A DNA stretch of 57,487 nt. Source: Saprospiraceae bacterium (lineage in GTDB: Bacteria; Bacteroidota; Bacteroidia; Chitinophagales; Saprospiraceae). The stretch is from assembly GCA_021739645.1 (NCBI GenBank), contig JAIPBL010000036.1:1-57487 (forward strand), read 5' to 3'. Below the pieces are notes generated by a model that made no database searches, had not been told where the DNA came from, and was given only the letters and a program-made list of their open reading frames with translations. The position numbers and the translations under genes were made by a program. Numbering within the stretch: the stretch's first letter is position 1; the number at the start of each line of letters is the position of its first letter. Below are positions 6,936 to 15,375 of this stretch, piece after piece.

Positions 6936-9900
6936 ATGGCCATGACGCTGCTACCTGTTTTTCTGAAAAAAAAATGCAGAAGAAAAGTGAAGCTTACCGT
7001 CCATTCGGGTAGCAAGGGCCATCGTTTTTTAGGTTTTTCCCTTATTGTTCTCACAGTTGTGATTTCCTTGCCTTTCAAGGCAATTTCGCAGGAGCGCATT
7101 GGTCCTTATATGGCCTACTCCTGGCGGATGGGACTTTCCGGGGGGCTCAACACGGCTGTGTGCGAGTCGTCGGACGGGTTTCTTTGGATAGCCACAGGCA
7201 ATGGTTTGATTAAGTTTGACGGGCACCATTACCAGCGGATACTGGCGGGGCCGGGCAGCATTTCCGACAATATAGTGACCGAAGTAGCCAGTACGGTTGA
7301 TGGCCGAAGCATTTGGATTGGCGCCTTCCGCCGGGGGGCAGCTCGCTTCGATTTGAGTAGCCAAAAGTTTAGGACCTACCCCAAACTCTGGGCCCATGAT
7401 AGCCACATGCAAAGTGTCCGAAAAATTTTGTGTTTGGAAAATGGCCAGGTTTGGCTGGGCACCAGCGGTATGGGGCTGGCCTTGTACCTGCCGCAAACAG
7501 ATACTTTTCAGTTTTATACGCCAGAGCCGTTGGCCTTTTATGCGGGGGAACCCAATTTGAGCTTCAATACCAGTGACATGACGCCCGACCCGAAAGACCC
7601 TAGCCAAATCTGGTTGGTCTGCAACAACGGGATTTACCGTTTTGACACCCATTTCAAAGAATTCACCGCTTATCCGCTTCCGCCAAAAAGCGATTTTTTT
7701 TGGACGAGCATCGCCCATGATGGGAAGGATGGACTTTGGCTTGGAAGCTGGGGCAACAGCATGTTTCACTTCAACACCAACACCCGCCGATTAACGCAAC
7801 TGGCATATTTCAACCCAAAAGGACAAGAAGAAAAGGGCATGCTGGCATTGGATGTCGAGCAAATCAATGATACCACCGTGCTTTGGGCCTGCGCCCTTTC
7901 AGGCTTGTTGGAGTACAACCCAAAAACCGGGCAATTCAAACAGGCGCTTCCGACCTTCCAACTGGATGCCTCTTCCGATACACAAGTGGAGTATGCTGCT
8001 ATTTCCAAGACAAAGCATGCAGGCGTTTTCATTGGAGCAAAAGGCTATCTTTTTCAACTGCACCCCTACTATTCCCGACTCGGCAAAAGCATTTTTCCGG
8101 CACCATGGGCACCCAACGACGAGATTTATGCCGGAAGAGGGGTGCTTGATAGCCTTACCAGGCAATACCTGATTCCGGCAGCGGGGCCGCTCGGTTTGAT
8201 AGCCATCGAGCAGGCCAGCCTTTCGGCGGGGGCGGTTCCACCTGCGGTGAAAGGGCTGAAAGCATTGACTTTTTCCCCTTCGGGAAAAATTATTGGCTTG
8301 GGTTTCGATGGTATTTTGCACCAGTTGGATGCCGACAAAAAAGGGACTGCGCCGATACCACTGCCCTGCGCTACGAAGGAGAGCATTACTGAAATGAAAA
8401 TGGACAAGCGGGGCTACCTGTGGGCGCTCACGCAACAAAATCTATACAGGCTCGATGCAGCCACCCTCGCTCCAATTGACAGCTTTTCCTTTCTTGATTT
8501 TGAAAAACCGTTGGACAGGCCGTTCAGCATTTTGTACCTGTACCATCTTGAAACGAACGCTGCTGGTGCAGCGTGGGTGGGCTCCAGCCAGGGGCTTTGG
8601 TTGGCCGAACCCGGCAAGAAGCAACTGACGCTATTTCACCCTGAAAACAAAAAAGGGAAATGGCTGAAAGACAAGCTCATAAAGTCAATGACAATGGATG
8701 CCGAAGACCGCCTCTGGGTAGGCTACAATGGCGATGGGTTGGATATTTTCGATACCAAAAAACTAGAAATAGTGAAGTGGCCACAGGGCGCTACGATGCA
8801 CGCCCGGCAAATCAACGACCTTGCCAGCACGCCCGGTGGCTATGTTCTCGCTCTAACCACGGAAGGCTTGCTCGCCATTGACAGAACTAGGCTTGATTGG
8901 CAGCTTTTTGGAACGGAGGATGGCCTTTTTAGCCAGTCTATGGACAAGAGCCTGTGGGTGGCACCCGACGGGATGGTATTTGTGAATCATGGAACCAGGC
9001 TGAACGTTTTCCATGAATCTAGCTTGCAGATTGCGCAAGAAAAACTGAAAGTGAACATCCTACGTTTGACAATCAACAACCTCGGACAGGATTTGGCAGC
9101 TTACCGGGATTCGGTTGAGTACCTTCGGTTGCCTTATTCCTCCAATAATATCTCCATCACCTACTCGGCCATGCACTGGCTGTATCCATTCAAAACACAG
9201 TACCAATATCGCTTTAGCACCGGAAAAGATTCGGGGGAATGGATTGGAATCGAGGAGCCATTTATCCAGTTGAATGCGCTCCAACCGGGACACTACGTGC
9301 TCGAATTAGGCGCAAAAGGAGCTGGGGGCATCCCCAGCCTTCCCAAGGTTTTGCACATCGAAATCCGGCCACCGTTTTGGAAGCAAACTTGGTTCCTCCT
9401 GCTCTGTGCTGGCTTGTTGCTGCTGCTGTTTTATGCTGTTTACCGTTTCAGGTTGACGCAGTTAAAAAAGCAACTGGAAGTACGGGATACCATTTCGAAG
9501 AACCTGCACGACGATATCGGTTCCTCGTTGAGCAATATTCAAATCCTGAATGAACTGGCCCGCAGAAACCTCGGCGACCAAGCAAAGGCAAGCACATTTC
9601 TGGGGCGGGCGGGCGAAGACATCAGGCGCATCAGCGAGGCGTTGAGTGAAATTGTTTGGAACGTAAATCCGAAATACGACGACCTGCAGTTCCTGTTTGC
9701 GAGGATGAAACGCTATGCCGCCGAATCGTTCGAAGGGATAGAAATTCGATACGAACTGGATTTTCCGGAGGATGCCAACCACTTAAAAATGGGCATGGAA
9801 CAGCGGCGGGATTTTTACCTGATTTTCAAGGAGAGCATCCACAATCTGGTAAAATACTCCGGTGCCAATATGGCAAGGGTAAAAGTGGAAGTCCTCCAGC

Positions 9901-10076
9901 ACAAAATCTTATTGGAAGTGTCAGACGACGGGATTGGTTTTTCGAAAACGGAGGGAAATGTCGGCAATGGTTTGATATCCATGCAGCAGCGAGCAGGAAA
10001 ATGGACGGGAAAATTGGTAATAAAAAGCACCGCCGGAGCTGGCACCTCCATTCATCTTTCCATGCCTTTGAAATAG
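6936..10076 (+). CDS. Propeller-type sensor histidine kinase (LytS/NarX-like HisKA_3)
   Basis: About 1046 residues. An N-terminal hydrophobic segment (FLGFSLIVLTVVISLPF) ending in AISQ is a signal sequence. It is followed by about 14 'two-component regulator propeller' style repeats (SSDGFLWIATGNGLIKFDG and similar), a Y_Y_Y-type beta domain (about 700-800), one membrane span near 815-840, a dimerisation/phosphoacceptor helix NLHDDIGSSLSNIQ with His858, and a HATPase_c domain with FKESIHNLVKYS, DDGIGF and GNGLISM. The periplasmic propeller should bind a ligand and pass the signal to a cytoplasmic kinase. The response regulator follows 58 bases later. I chose ATG 6936 over TTG 6924, which lies inside the palindrome. 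Confidence 0.9.
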   Translation: MAMTLLPVFLKKKCRRKVKLTVHSGSKGHRFLGFSLIVLTVVISLPFKAISQERIGPYMAYSWRMGLSGGLNTAVCESSDGFLWIATGNGLIKFDGHHYQRILAGPGSISDNIVTEVASTVDGRSIWIGAFRRGAARFDLSSQKFRTYPKLWAHDSHMQSVRKILCLENGQVWLGTSGMGLALYLPQTDTFQFYTPEPLAFYAGEPNLSFNTSDMTPDPKDPSQIWLVCNNGIYRFDTHFKEFTAYPLPPKSDFFWTSIAHDGKDGLWLGSWGNSMFHFNTNTRRLTQLAYFNPKGQEEKGMLALDVEQINDTTVLWACALSGLLEYNPKTGQFKQALPTFQLDASSDTQVEYAAISKTKHAGVFIGAKGYLFQLHPYYSRLGKSIFPAPWAPNDEIYAGRGVLDSLTRQYLIPAAGPLGLIAIEQASLSAGAVPPAVKGLKALTFSPSGKIIGLGFDGILHQLDADKKGTAPIPLPCATKESITEMKMDKRGYLWALTQQNLYRLDAATLAPIDSFSFLDFEKPLDRPFSILYLYHLETNAAGAAWVGSSQGLWLAEPGKKQLTLFHPENKKGKWLKDKLIKSMTMDAEDRLWVGYNGDGLDIFDTKKLEIVKWPQGATMHARQINDLASTPGGYVLALTTEGLLAIDRTRLDWQLFGTEDGLFSQSMDKSLWVAPDGMVFVNHGTRLNVFHESSLQIAQEKLKVNILRLTINNLGQDLAAYRDSVEYLRLPYSSNNISITYSAMHWLYPFKTQYQYRFSTGKDSGEWIGIEEPFIQLNALQPGHYVLELGAKGAGGIPSLPKVLHIEIRPPFWKQTWFLLLCAGLLLLLFYAVYRFRLTQLKKQLEVRDTISKNLHDDIGSSLSNIQILNELARRNLGDQAKASTFLGRAGEDIRRISEALSEIVWNVNPKYDDLQFLFARMKRYAAESFEGIEIRYELDFPEDANHLKMGMEQRRDFYLIFKESIHNLVKYSGANMARVKVEVLQHKILLEVSDDGIGFSKTEGNVGNGLISMQQRAGKWTGKLVIKSTAGAGTSIHLSMPLK

Positions 10077-10080
10077 GAAG

Positions 10081-10126
10081 TACCCGTAAGGGTAATAGAT
10101 AGTCGCCAAGCTTTGATATACATTTG
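10081..10126 (+). promoter_or_regulatory. Operator-like palindrome plus -7 box before the response regulator gene
   Basis: TACCC-GTAA-GGGTA at 10081-10094 is a perfect inverted repeat. TACATTTG at 10119-10126, exactly TAnnTTTG, starts 38 bases after the palindrome starts. The same arrangement with the same 38-base offset occurs at 10785-10830. LuxR/NarL-type regulators often bind inverted TACC-type half-sites, so the neighbouring regulator is the natural candidate ligand. Arrangement seen; binding inferred. Confidence 0.55.
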
Positions 10127-10133
10127 CAACTTT

Positions 10134-10772
10134 ATGAGCAAGACCAATTTAGTCATTTTCGAAGACAACGAGCGACTCAGGCAATCGCTCGAACTGCTGC
10201 TGTCCGACATCAGTGGCTTCGAGTTGGTGGGGAGCTACGGGAACTTCACCCAACTGGATGAAGTGCTGAGCAAAATCTGCCCCAATATCGCTATGCTGGA
10301 CATTGATATGCCGGACATGACCGGCATCGCAGCCGTCAAGATTATCAAAGAGCGCAGCCCCCTTTGCAGGGTGATGATGTTCACCGTTTTCGACGATGAC
10401 GAGCGCATTTTTCAGAGCATCTGCAACGGAGCTGACGGCTATATTTTAAAAAACACTTCCCCTTTAAAAATCGTCCAAGCCTTGCAGGAACTATCGGAAG
10501 GCGGTACGCCGATGAGCCCCTTCATCGCCCAAAAAATATTCCAGCATTTCAGGCAGGCGAGCAAAACACCTGACTACCACCTCACCACCCGGGAGCAAGA
10601 AATTCTTCAACTTTTGGTGAAAGGCCACAGCTATAAAATGATAGCCGCTGACTGCGCCATCTCACTGGACACAGTAAAAAAACACCTTAAGAACATCTAT
10701 ACCAAACTTCACGTCAGTTGCGGTACAGAAGCCGTGGCGAAAGCGCTGAGAGACCGTATCGTGCCCATCTAA
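10134..10772 (+). CDS. LuxR-type (NarL/FixJ) response regulator
   Basis: 212 residues from ATG 10134. A CheY-like receiver comes first, with acidic pocket E10-D11, phosphoacceptor Asp56 in LDIDMPDMTG, a Thr switch in MMFTVFDDD and Lys in ILKNTSP. The C-terminal LuxR helix-turn-helix reads LTTREQEILQLLVKGHSYKMIA...TVKKHLKNIYTKL. The cognate kinase is the gene just upstream. I chose 10134 because the -7 box at 10119-10126 leaves only a few transcribed bases before it, whereas a start at 10113 would overlap the promoter. It probably activates or represses its own gene and the exported-protein genes downstream through the shared palindrome. Confidence 0.92.
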   Translation: MSKTNLVIFEDNERLRQSLELLLSDISGFELVGSYGNFTQLDEVLSKICPNIAMLDIDMPDMTGIAAVKIIKERSPLCRVMMFTVFDDDERIFQSICNGADGYILKNTSPLKIVQALQELSEGGTPMSPFIAQKIFQHFRQASKTPDYHLTTREQEILQLLVKGHSYKMIAADCAISLDTVKKHLKNIYTKLHVSCGTEAVAKALRDRIVPI

Positions 10773-10784
10773 GCTCCCAGATAG

Positions 10785-10830
10785 TACCCGAAAAGGTAAT
10801 TGCGGAGCCTACTATTTGCCCTCAACTTTG
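10785..10830 (+). promoter_or_regulatory. Second operator-like palindrome plus -7-like box
   Basis: TACCC-GAAA-AGGTA at 10785-10798 resembles the site at 10081. CAACTTTG at 10823-10830 matches TAnnTTTG at 7 of 8 positions and lies at the same 38-base offset. It faces the exported-protein genes beginning at 11093, which would have a leader of about 250 bases. Confidence 0.5.
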
Positions 10831-11092
10831 TCTCGAACATAAATTCCAGAAAAAACTGGAAAGGGATTGAAAAGCCCCACAAACACCTTCTTTTATCAGA
10901 AGTAATACCAACCCACATTCTTGACCCACACCCATACATTCACAGGCCGCCCATTATGAGTTAAATTAATACTCCTATAATAGGCTAAAAACTCATGTGC
11001 TTATCATTGTCAGCCTTGGTTGACGATATGATATGTATGGCGTTCAAAACTAGCCAGTATATCACTAAAAGAAAAACAGTAAAACTCAATCC
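10831..11092 (+). other. Long untranslated leader or spacer before the exported-protein genes
   Basis: About 260 bases without a supportable gene. If transcription starts after the -7-like box at 10823, this would be a 5' leader. I see only short local pairings and no known riboswitch fold. Confidence 0.35.
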
Positions 11093-11950
11093 ATGTCAAC
11101 CATCAAATCTGTATTGCTTTTTGCCTTTGTTCTCAGCTTTGGGAGCAGCTTTGCGAATTCCTTTCTCGGTGTCTATTTAGTAACTGGGAATGACGGTTTG
11201 CGCAGTGGAAATCATGCCTATGTCACGGTCAATTATGCCGATGGTACGTCTTCCCCAGAATACAGATTGCCTCATGCTTATGGGCTTTCTACTGGCCCTT
11301 CCCTTCCAAGCAAAATAGCCTTAAACAAGACAGTAGTCTCGGCAAATGAAATCAAGAGTGTATTGCTCCGTCATGACGGTGCGCCACGTCAAGGCGAGCC
11401 ATTTGATACTTATGACAATTGGGATTTGCAGTCAATCCGTATTACTGTATTCATAGGAGGAGAAGAGGTGGAGGTTTGTAACAAGCTGGGGAATCCATTG
11501 GTGAGGTTTACGGGGAATTTGCGGACTTATGTGCTCAGTGCATCACCTCCACCGCCAGCGAATACTACCAATAAAGTGAAAGTTTACTTTACCACAGGAG
11601 GCGATAATTTGCGCAGCAACAGTAGGGTCATTATGATTGTGAACTATACTGATGGAACGACTTCGCCGGAGATTGATTTCGGTGGTGGTTTCGGACAAAA
11701 CATGGTTATCACACGGACTGCAACGATTAGCAAAAGCGTTGAGAATGTTAGTGCTATAAAAAGCATAACTATCGGTCAAGATGGTGCGCCACGCCAATGG
11801 TTCGAGTCTTATGACAACTGGGATTTGCAAGCCTTGCGGGTTGTACTTATTATGCCCAATGGCATAGAAAAAAACATCATCAACGAATCGGGAAACCCCT
11901 TGATAAGGTTCACTGGTAGTGTCCGCCATCAAACTTGGCTTCGCCGTTAA
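11093..11950 (+). CDS. Exported protein with two tandem PLAT/lectin-like domains
   Basis: 285 residues with a clear signal peptide (SVLLFAFVLSFGSSFAN). The mature part is two copies of one domain: VTGNDGLRSGNHAYVTVNYADGTSSPE...DNWDLQSIRITVF...NPLVRFTG and FTTGGDNLRSNSRVIMIVNYTDGTTSPE...DNWDLQALRVVLI...NPLIRFTG. The TGxDxLR start and DNWDLQ strand recall PLAT-like beta-sandwiches that bind lipids or ligands, but I cannot assign a family with certainty. The second copy has fewer residues between motifs. It is the first of four exported proteins behind the two-component system. Export is secure; ligand unknown. Confidence 0.7.
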   Translation: MSTIKSVLLFAFVLSFGSSFANSFLGVYLVTGNDGLRSGNHAYVTVNYADGTSSPEYRLPHAYGLSTGPSLPSKIALNKTVVSANEIKSVLLRHDGAPRQGEPFDTYDNWDLQSIRITVFIGGEEVEVCNKLGNPLVRFTGNLRTYVLSASPPPPANTTNKVKVYFTTGGDNLRSNSRVIMIVNYTDGTTSPEIDFGGGFGQNMVITRTATISKSVENVSAIKSITIGQDGAPRQWFESYDNWDLQALRVVLIMPNGIEKNIINESGNPLIRFTGSVRHQTWLRR

Positions 11951-11957
11951 ATCAAAA

Positions 11958-12001
11958 GCATCCCCTCGGAGCTGTATGGCTTCAGGGGATTCCTGTTTTT
12001 A
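11958..12001 (+). terminator. Hairpin with T-run after the double-domain gene
   Basis: atcccct 11960-11966 pairs with aggggat 11984-11990, followed by a T-run at 11996-12000. It may attenuate transcription between the first and second exported-protein genes. Confidence 0.5.
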
Positions 12002-12022
12002 TAACCTAAAAATTTATTTTCA

Positions 12023-12640
12023 ATGAAAAAGCATTCAAAATCCATCCTCCTTTTTTGCCTATTCGCTCATTTGAACATGGGCTTGCTCATTGCCCAAAAC
12101 TTGGTGCCCAACCCCCAGTTTGAGATAAACAGGCCCACCTCAGCCACCTACAGTTTCAACAACCCACAAATGGAATGCTACCGCAAGGGATGCACTGAAA
12201 TGGAAAACCTTTTCCGCTATTCGCAAACCCAAAACTGGACGTTGTGGCTGGGAACTACGCTCAACAATGCCTGCGTCATGACAGAATTGGTAAAAACCGC
12301 AGGCAATTGCATCCCTGCCGGACCCAAAGGTTTGAGCGGCAATATGATGCACGTCAAAACCACTTATGGCGGAATGGGCATTGTAAACTCGGACATTCCC
12401 GCAGGGAACAGCAAAGTCAAAATCACATGCTGGGTATATGTGGTGAAAGGCAAGGCATATATGGGGTACGGCCCTACCGGCTCGCCCATTAAGTCTGCGT
12501 CCTCCTCAGCAAATTGCAAATGGGAGAAACTTGAGATTACAAAAACCGGCTCAGAAGCATGTAACCAAGTGGTCATCTATTCCGACAGCGTTGGCGACGC
12601 CGAATTTTATGTGGATGCTGTCAGTGTTGTAAAAATCTAA
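12023..12640 (+). CDS. Exported CBM-like (jelly-roll) protein
   Basis: 205 residues. The signal peptide is KSILLFCLFAHLNMGLLIAQ. The mature protein begins NLVPNPQFE, the usual opening of carbohydrate-binding jelly-roll modules (CBM4/9-like) in Bacteroidota, and ends with a FYVDAVSVVKI strand, also typical. Between are a tryptophan-rich strand (NWTLWLG) and several cysteines (ECYRKGC, CVM, NC, CKW, EAC) suited to disulfides. No sorting domain follows, so its final location is unclear. Sugar binding is inferred from the fold-like pattern. It is the second gene of the exported-protein series, 13 bases before the next. Confidence 0.6.
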   Translation: MKKHSKSILLFCLFAHLNMGLLIAQNLVPNPQFEINRPTSATYSFNNPQMECYRKGCTEMENLFRYSQTQNWTLWLGTTLNNACVMTELVKTAGNCIPAGPKGLSGNMMHVKTTYGGMGIVNSDIPAGNSKVKITCWVYVVKGKAYMGYGPTGSPIKSASSSANCKWEKLEITKTGSEACNQVVIYSDSVGDAEFYVDAVSVVKI

Positions 12641-12653
12641 AAAGAATATTGTC

Positions 12654-13475
12654 ATGAAAATAACGAGCACAATACGGGTTGCCCTAATAACCTTTTCCTT
12701 TTTTGTGGCTCCCGCTTTCATTTTCGCCCAAGGCTCCGTTGATAGCCGTATTTGCAACTGCTTCGCCGCACCCGTGGCCGATAATTTTATGCAGGGCGTA
12801 AAGGCGGTTTATGGCAAAATCGGACTTTACCTCAGCCCAAACTTAGAGATTCCATCACAACAGCTCCAGCCTGTGAAGTTCACCATTCCGGTAATCCAGT
12901 CAAAACAGGGCTGCCAATCTTGGTACAGCATCTATATTACCGACGGTCAGAACAACAAGGTTTATGAGTCGGCTGGCCGGAACAACGAAATCACTTACGC
13001 CTTCCCCGATTGCGACAAAACCTACGCTGTAGTATTGATGGCTTACAGCAAATCCGCCAATGGCGGCGACGGGAATTGCACAAGGAGAATAACCTTCACC
13101 GTAAAACCAACCTGCAATACGGCTTCTTGTGACTGCGGCATAACTGGTAAAAGTGCAGCCTTTGCCCTCAGCGGAGAGGTACAATGCAAGGGCCGGACTG
13201 GCGATGAGAACAGGTACTTGCTGCGGTACAGCGTCACCAATAAATCAAGCTGCATACTGACCATCCAATCTATTACCATGATGAATCAGGTAATCGAAGC
13301 ATCGCCGTCCAAGGTTACGGCCAAGTCTTCCTTGAACGGCATCTCACTCGGCTTTGCCACGCCCTCCAAAGTGCCGATATATTCGGACTCCAAAGTCAGC
13401 GCTGTCGTCCGATACAGCCTGAACGGGCGGAAGTGCAGCGAAACGGTGGAGTTGCCTTATCGGGGTTGCAATTAG
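12654..13475 (+). CDS. Exported cysteine-rich protein of unknown function
   Basis: 273 residues with a signal peptide (VALITFSFFVAPAFIFAQ). About a dozen cysteines occur in the mature part, including ICNCF, CQSW, DCDK, TCNTASCDCG and a final RGCN, so it should be disulfide-stabilised. Two beta-rich halves are likely: residues 25-160 with a fibronectin-like strand pattern (TIPVIQSKQGCQSWYSIYI) and 165-273. I do not recognise the family. It starts 13 bases after the CBM-like gene, so the two are probably co-transcribed and act in the same extracellular process. Confidence 0.55.
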   Translation: MKITSTIRVALITFSFFVAPAFIFAQGSVDSRICNCFAAPVADNFMQGVKAVYGKIGLYLSPNLEIPSQQLQPVKFTIPVIQSKQGCQSWYSIYITDGQNNKVYESAGRNNEITYAFPDCDKTYAVVLMAYSKSANGGDGNCTRRITFTVKPTCNTASCDCGITGKSAAFALSGEVQCKGRTGDENRYLLRYSVTNKSSCILTIQSITMMNQVIEASPSKVTAKSSLNGISLGFATPSKVPIYSDSKVSAVVRYSLNGRKCSETVELPYRGCN

Positions 13476-13586
13476 GTCAATTGGAAAACCAAATGAGAAC
13501 AAGGTTTTGTAATCATTTGAAATAATCCAAGTCAGGACTGACGCAGTATTACTCATACAAGTATGGGCAGCAGTTTCACAATTATA

Positions 13587-13594
13587 TATCTTCG
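13587..13594 (+). promoter_or_regulatory. -7-like box TATCTTCG before the tectonin gene
   Basis: Matches TAnnTTTG at 7 of 8 positions, 17 bases before the ATG at 13612, in a 136-base gap. It suggests that the last gene of the island has its own promoter. Confidence 0.35.
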
Positions 13595-13611
13595 AAAATA
13601 ATCTAAAAATC

Positions 13612-15087
13612 ATGGAAAAAAAATTTGATTTAAAAAAGAACCGGACAAGTATTGATACGCTCCTTTATCCTTGCAAATCAATACTTTTCACTATTTGCAT
13701 TATTCTAATTACCAATACTAATGGTTTTGCACAATGGAAACAAATGCCTGGCAAAGCCAACGATATTGCAATAGGCGGCAACCCTGAACAGATATGGATA
13801 ATAGGCTTTGAATCTCGGGGTGGTGGAAATCAAATCCAAAGATGGACTGGCACCAGTTGGGAAGAAATAGACGGTGGGGCTGTCAAAATTGCAGTGGACG
13901 GCATGGGAATGCCCTGGGTTGTAAATAATGATGGACAAATTTTTAAAAGGCGGTTAAATAATACTTGGGTTGAAATGCCCGGCAGGGCTCGTGATATAGC
14001 CATTGGGGGAGGAGTCGCCTGGATAATCGGCACTGATGCTTATGGGAGCGGGCACAGGGTTTACTATTGGGGGGAATCAAAATGGATACCCGTTGATGCC
14101 GGGGCAGTGGACATTGCAGTGAATGCTGTAGGCACTGTGCATATGGTGGATGCTGGCGGAAATATATGGAGCGGTGAACCGGTTCTTGAAAAAAGCCTGT
14201 CAAATGCTACCAATAGCAGCACATTTGTAAAATCATTCACGAAAGGAAAATATCAAGATGACTACAAGGCAACGGCAGTTGCTGGTGGTGGTACGCCCTC
14301 CCTAGCAGGAGGCCATGAAGTTTGGTATTTAAGCAATCGCCCAGAATCAGGGGGATATTCCATTTGCAGAAGGATATCATCAAGTCTAAACCGGAATCTG
14401 CTTTGGAACGAATATTCCGGAGGGGCAAAATACATAGCGGTGAATAATAGGGGATTGCCCGTCGTGGTCAATGTATATGGCGACATCTTCTTTTGGGATG
14501 AGAATATAAACACCTTTACTATCAGGGTAAATCCGTTAAAAAGAGACATGTGCCCGTTCATCATGACGGAAACGGAGCACCCATGGAGAGATTATCTGCC
14601 CAGCGAGAAGAATCAATATGATAAGGAGCTTAAAAGCGAAGGTGCCACAAATTTTCAATTAGCACTTGCTTTTAATTTAGATAAGGGATTATTGAACCTT
14701 GAAGTTGTCACCTCAGTAAAAGAAGGTGGGTCGAGTTATGACCGTATAGAAAAAGGAATTGGAGTAGGAAAGCTAACTAGAGCAAGGGGAATAACCTATA
14801 TTCCTGTGGTAATTCCCTTACCGGGGAAAAAGATTGTTTCGATAGCCAACAACGCTAGTTTTTCGAATTCATATTTTCTGGAAGAAGGAGGAAGGTTCGA
14901 GCCTTTAGAAGGTTGTGATGGGCCAATTGTCCAGCTAAACGACCCGGGTTACCCGATAAAAATGATACAATTAGTAGGTGATACAGGCGGTGAGGATATT
15001 GCCATAGATACTTACTCCTGTGAATGCAATAGCCGAATCAACTACCTGGAATTGGTTCCGATAAAGGTAACGATGGCTAAAAAGTAA
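13612..15087 (+). CDS. Exported tectonin-repeat (beta-propeller lectin-like) protein
   Basis: 491 residues. A hydrophobic signal (SILFTICIILITNTNGFAQ) follows a basic N-terminus of about 27 residues. Residues about 40-190 hold repeats of the tectonin type: WKQMPGKANDIAIGG..IWIIG, WEEIDGGAVKIAVDG.PWVVNNDGQIF, WVEMPGRARDIAIGG.AWIIG, WIPVDAGAVDIAVNA. Tectonins are beta-propeller lectins that recognise sugars on foreign surfaces in slime moulds, fish and horseshoe crabs. A second set of propeller-like strands follows at 215-330, and a C-terminal domain of about 150 residues is unassigned. The gene is AT-richer than ileS, suggesting transfer. The ileS remnant starts 6 bases after its stop, marking the island edge. 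Confidence 0.75.
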   Translation: MEKKFDLKKNRTSIDTLLYPCKSILFTICIILITNTNGFAQWKQMPGKANDIAIGGNPEQIWIIGFESRGGGNQIQRWTGTSWEEIDGGAVKIAVDGMGMPWVVNNDGQIFKRRLNNTWVEMPGRARDIAIGGGVAWIIGTDAYGSGHRVYYWGESKWIPVDAGAVDIAVNAVGTVHMVDAGGNIWSGEPVLEKSLSNATNSSTFVKSFTKGKYQDDYKATAVAGGGTPSLAGGHEVWYLSNRPESGGYSICRRISSSLNRNLLWNEYSGGAKYIAVNNRGLPVVVNVYGDIFFWDENINTFTIRVNPLKRDMCPFIMTETEHPWRDYLPSEKNQYDKELKSEGATNFQLALAFNLDKGLLNLEVVTSVKEGGSSYDRIEKGIGVGKLTRARGITYIPVVIPLPGKKIVSIANNASFSNSYFLEEGGRFEPLEGCDGPIVQLNDPGYPIKMIQLVGDTGGEDIAIDTYSCECNSRINYLELVPIKVTMAKK

Positions 15088-15093
15088 ACGAGG

Positions 15094-15231
15094 GGAGGAA
15101 TTGAGGCTGCTGTGGAGGGTTTCCGGGAGTACATCAAGGCGGATTCGCTGGTGCTGGCGAGCGAAGTGGAGGGGGATGCGGTGGAATTGAGCGATGAATT
15201 AGTGTTGCGGATTGAGGTGGGACTCAACTAG
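15094..15231 (+). pseudogene. ileS: Remnant of a second ileS: last ~43 codons
   Basis: In frame, 15103-15231 reads EAAVEGFREYIKADSL, then LASEVEGDAVELSDE, then RIEVGLN and a stop. This matches the C-terminus of the full ileS (6675-6813) except for a four-codon gap and some 20-odd base changes over about 130 bases, many of them synonymous. The first 39 bases differ at one position. No start or upstream ileS sequence is present. The pattern of silent changes says that this copy was once a working gene's tail, from a diverged allele, and not a fresh duplication. Confidence 0.85.
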
Positions 15232-15258
15232 AATTTAAGTACCCCAAAATAGCCAAGT

Positions 15259-15297
15259 GCTCAAATCTCGCTGATTTAGTGGGGTTTGAGCTTTTTT
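15259..15297 (+). terminator. Terminator after the ileS remnant
   Basis: gctcaaatc 15259-15267 pairs with ggtttgagc 15283-15291 (one G-T pair), followed by six T. It may be the terminator of the ancestral ileS, left with its tail. Confidence 0.6.
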
Positions 15298-15375
15298 GTT
15301 TTTGAAAGGAATATTCTTTTCAATTTTAAAAGATAAAGTGCCAATGGGTGGAAGGTCAACATCCCGCACCAACCC

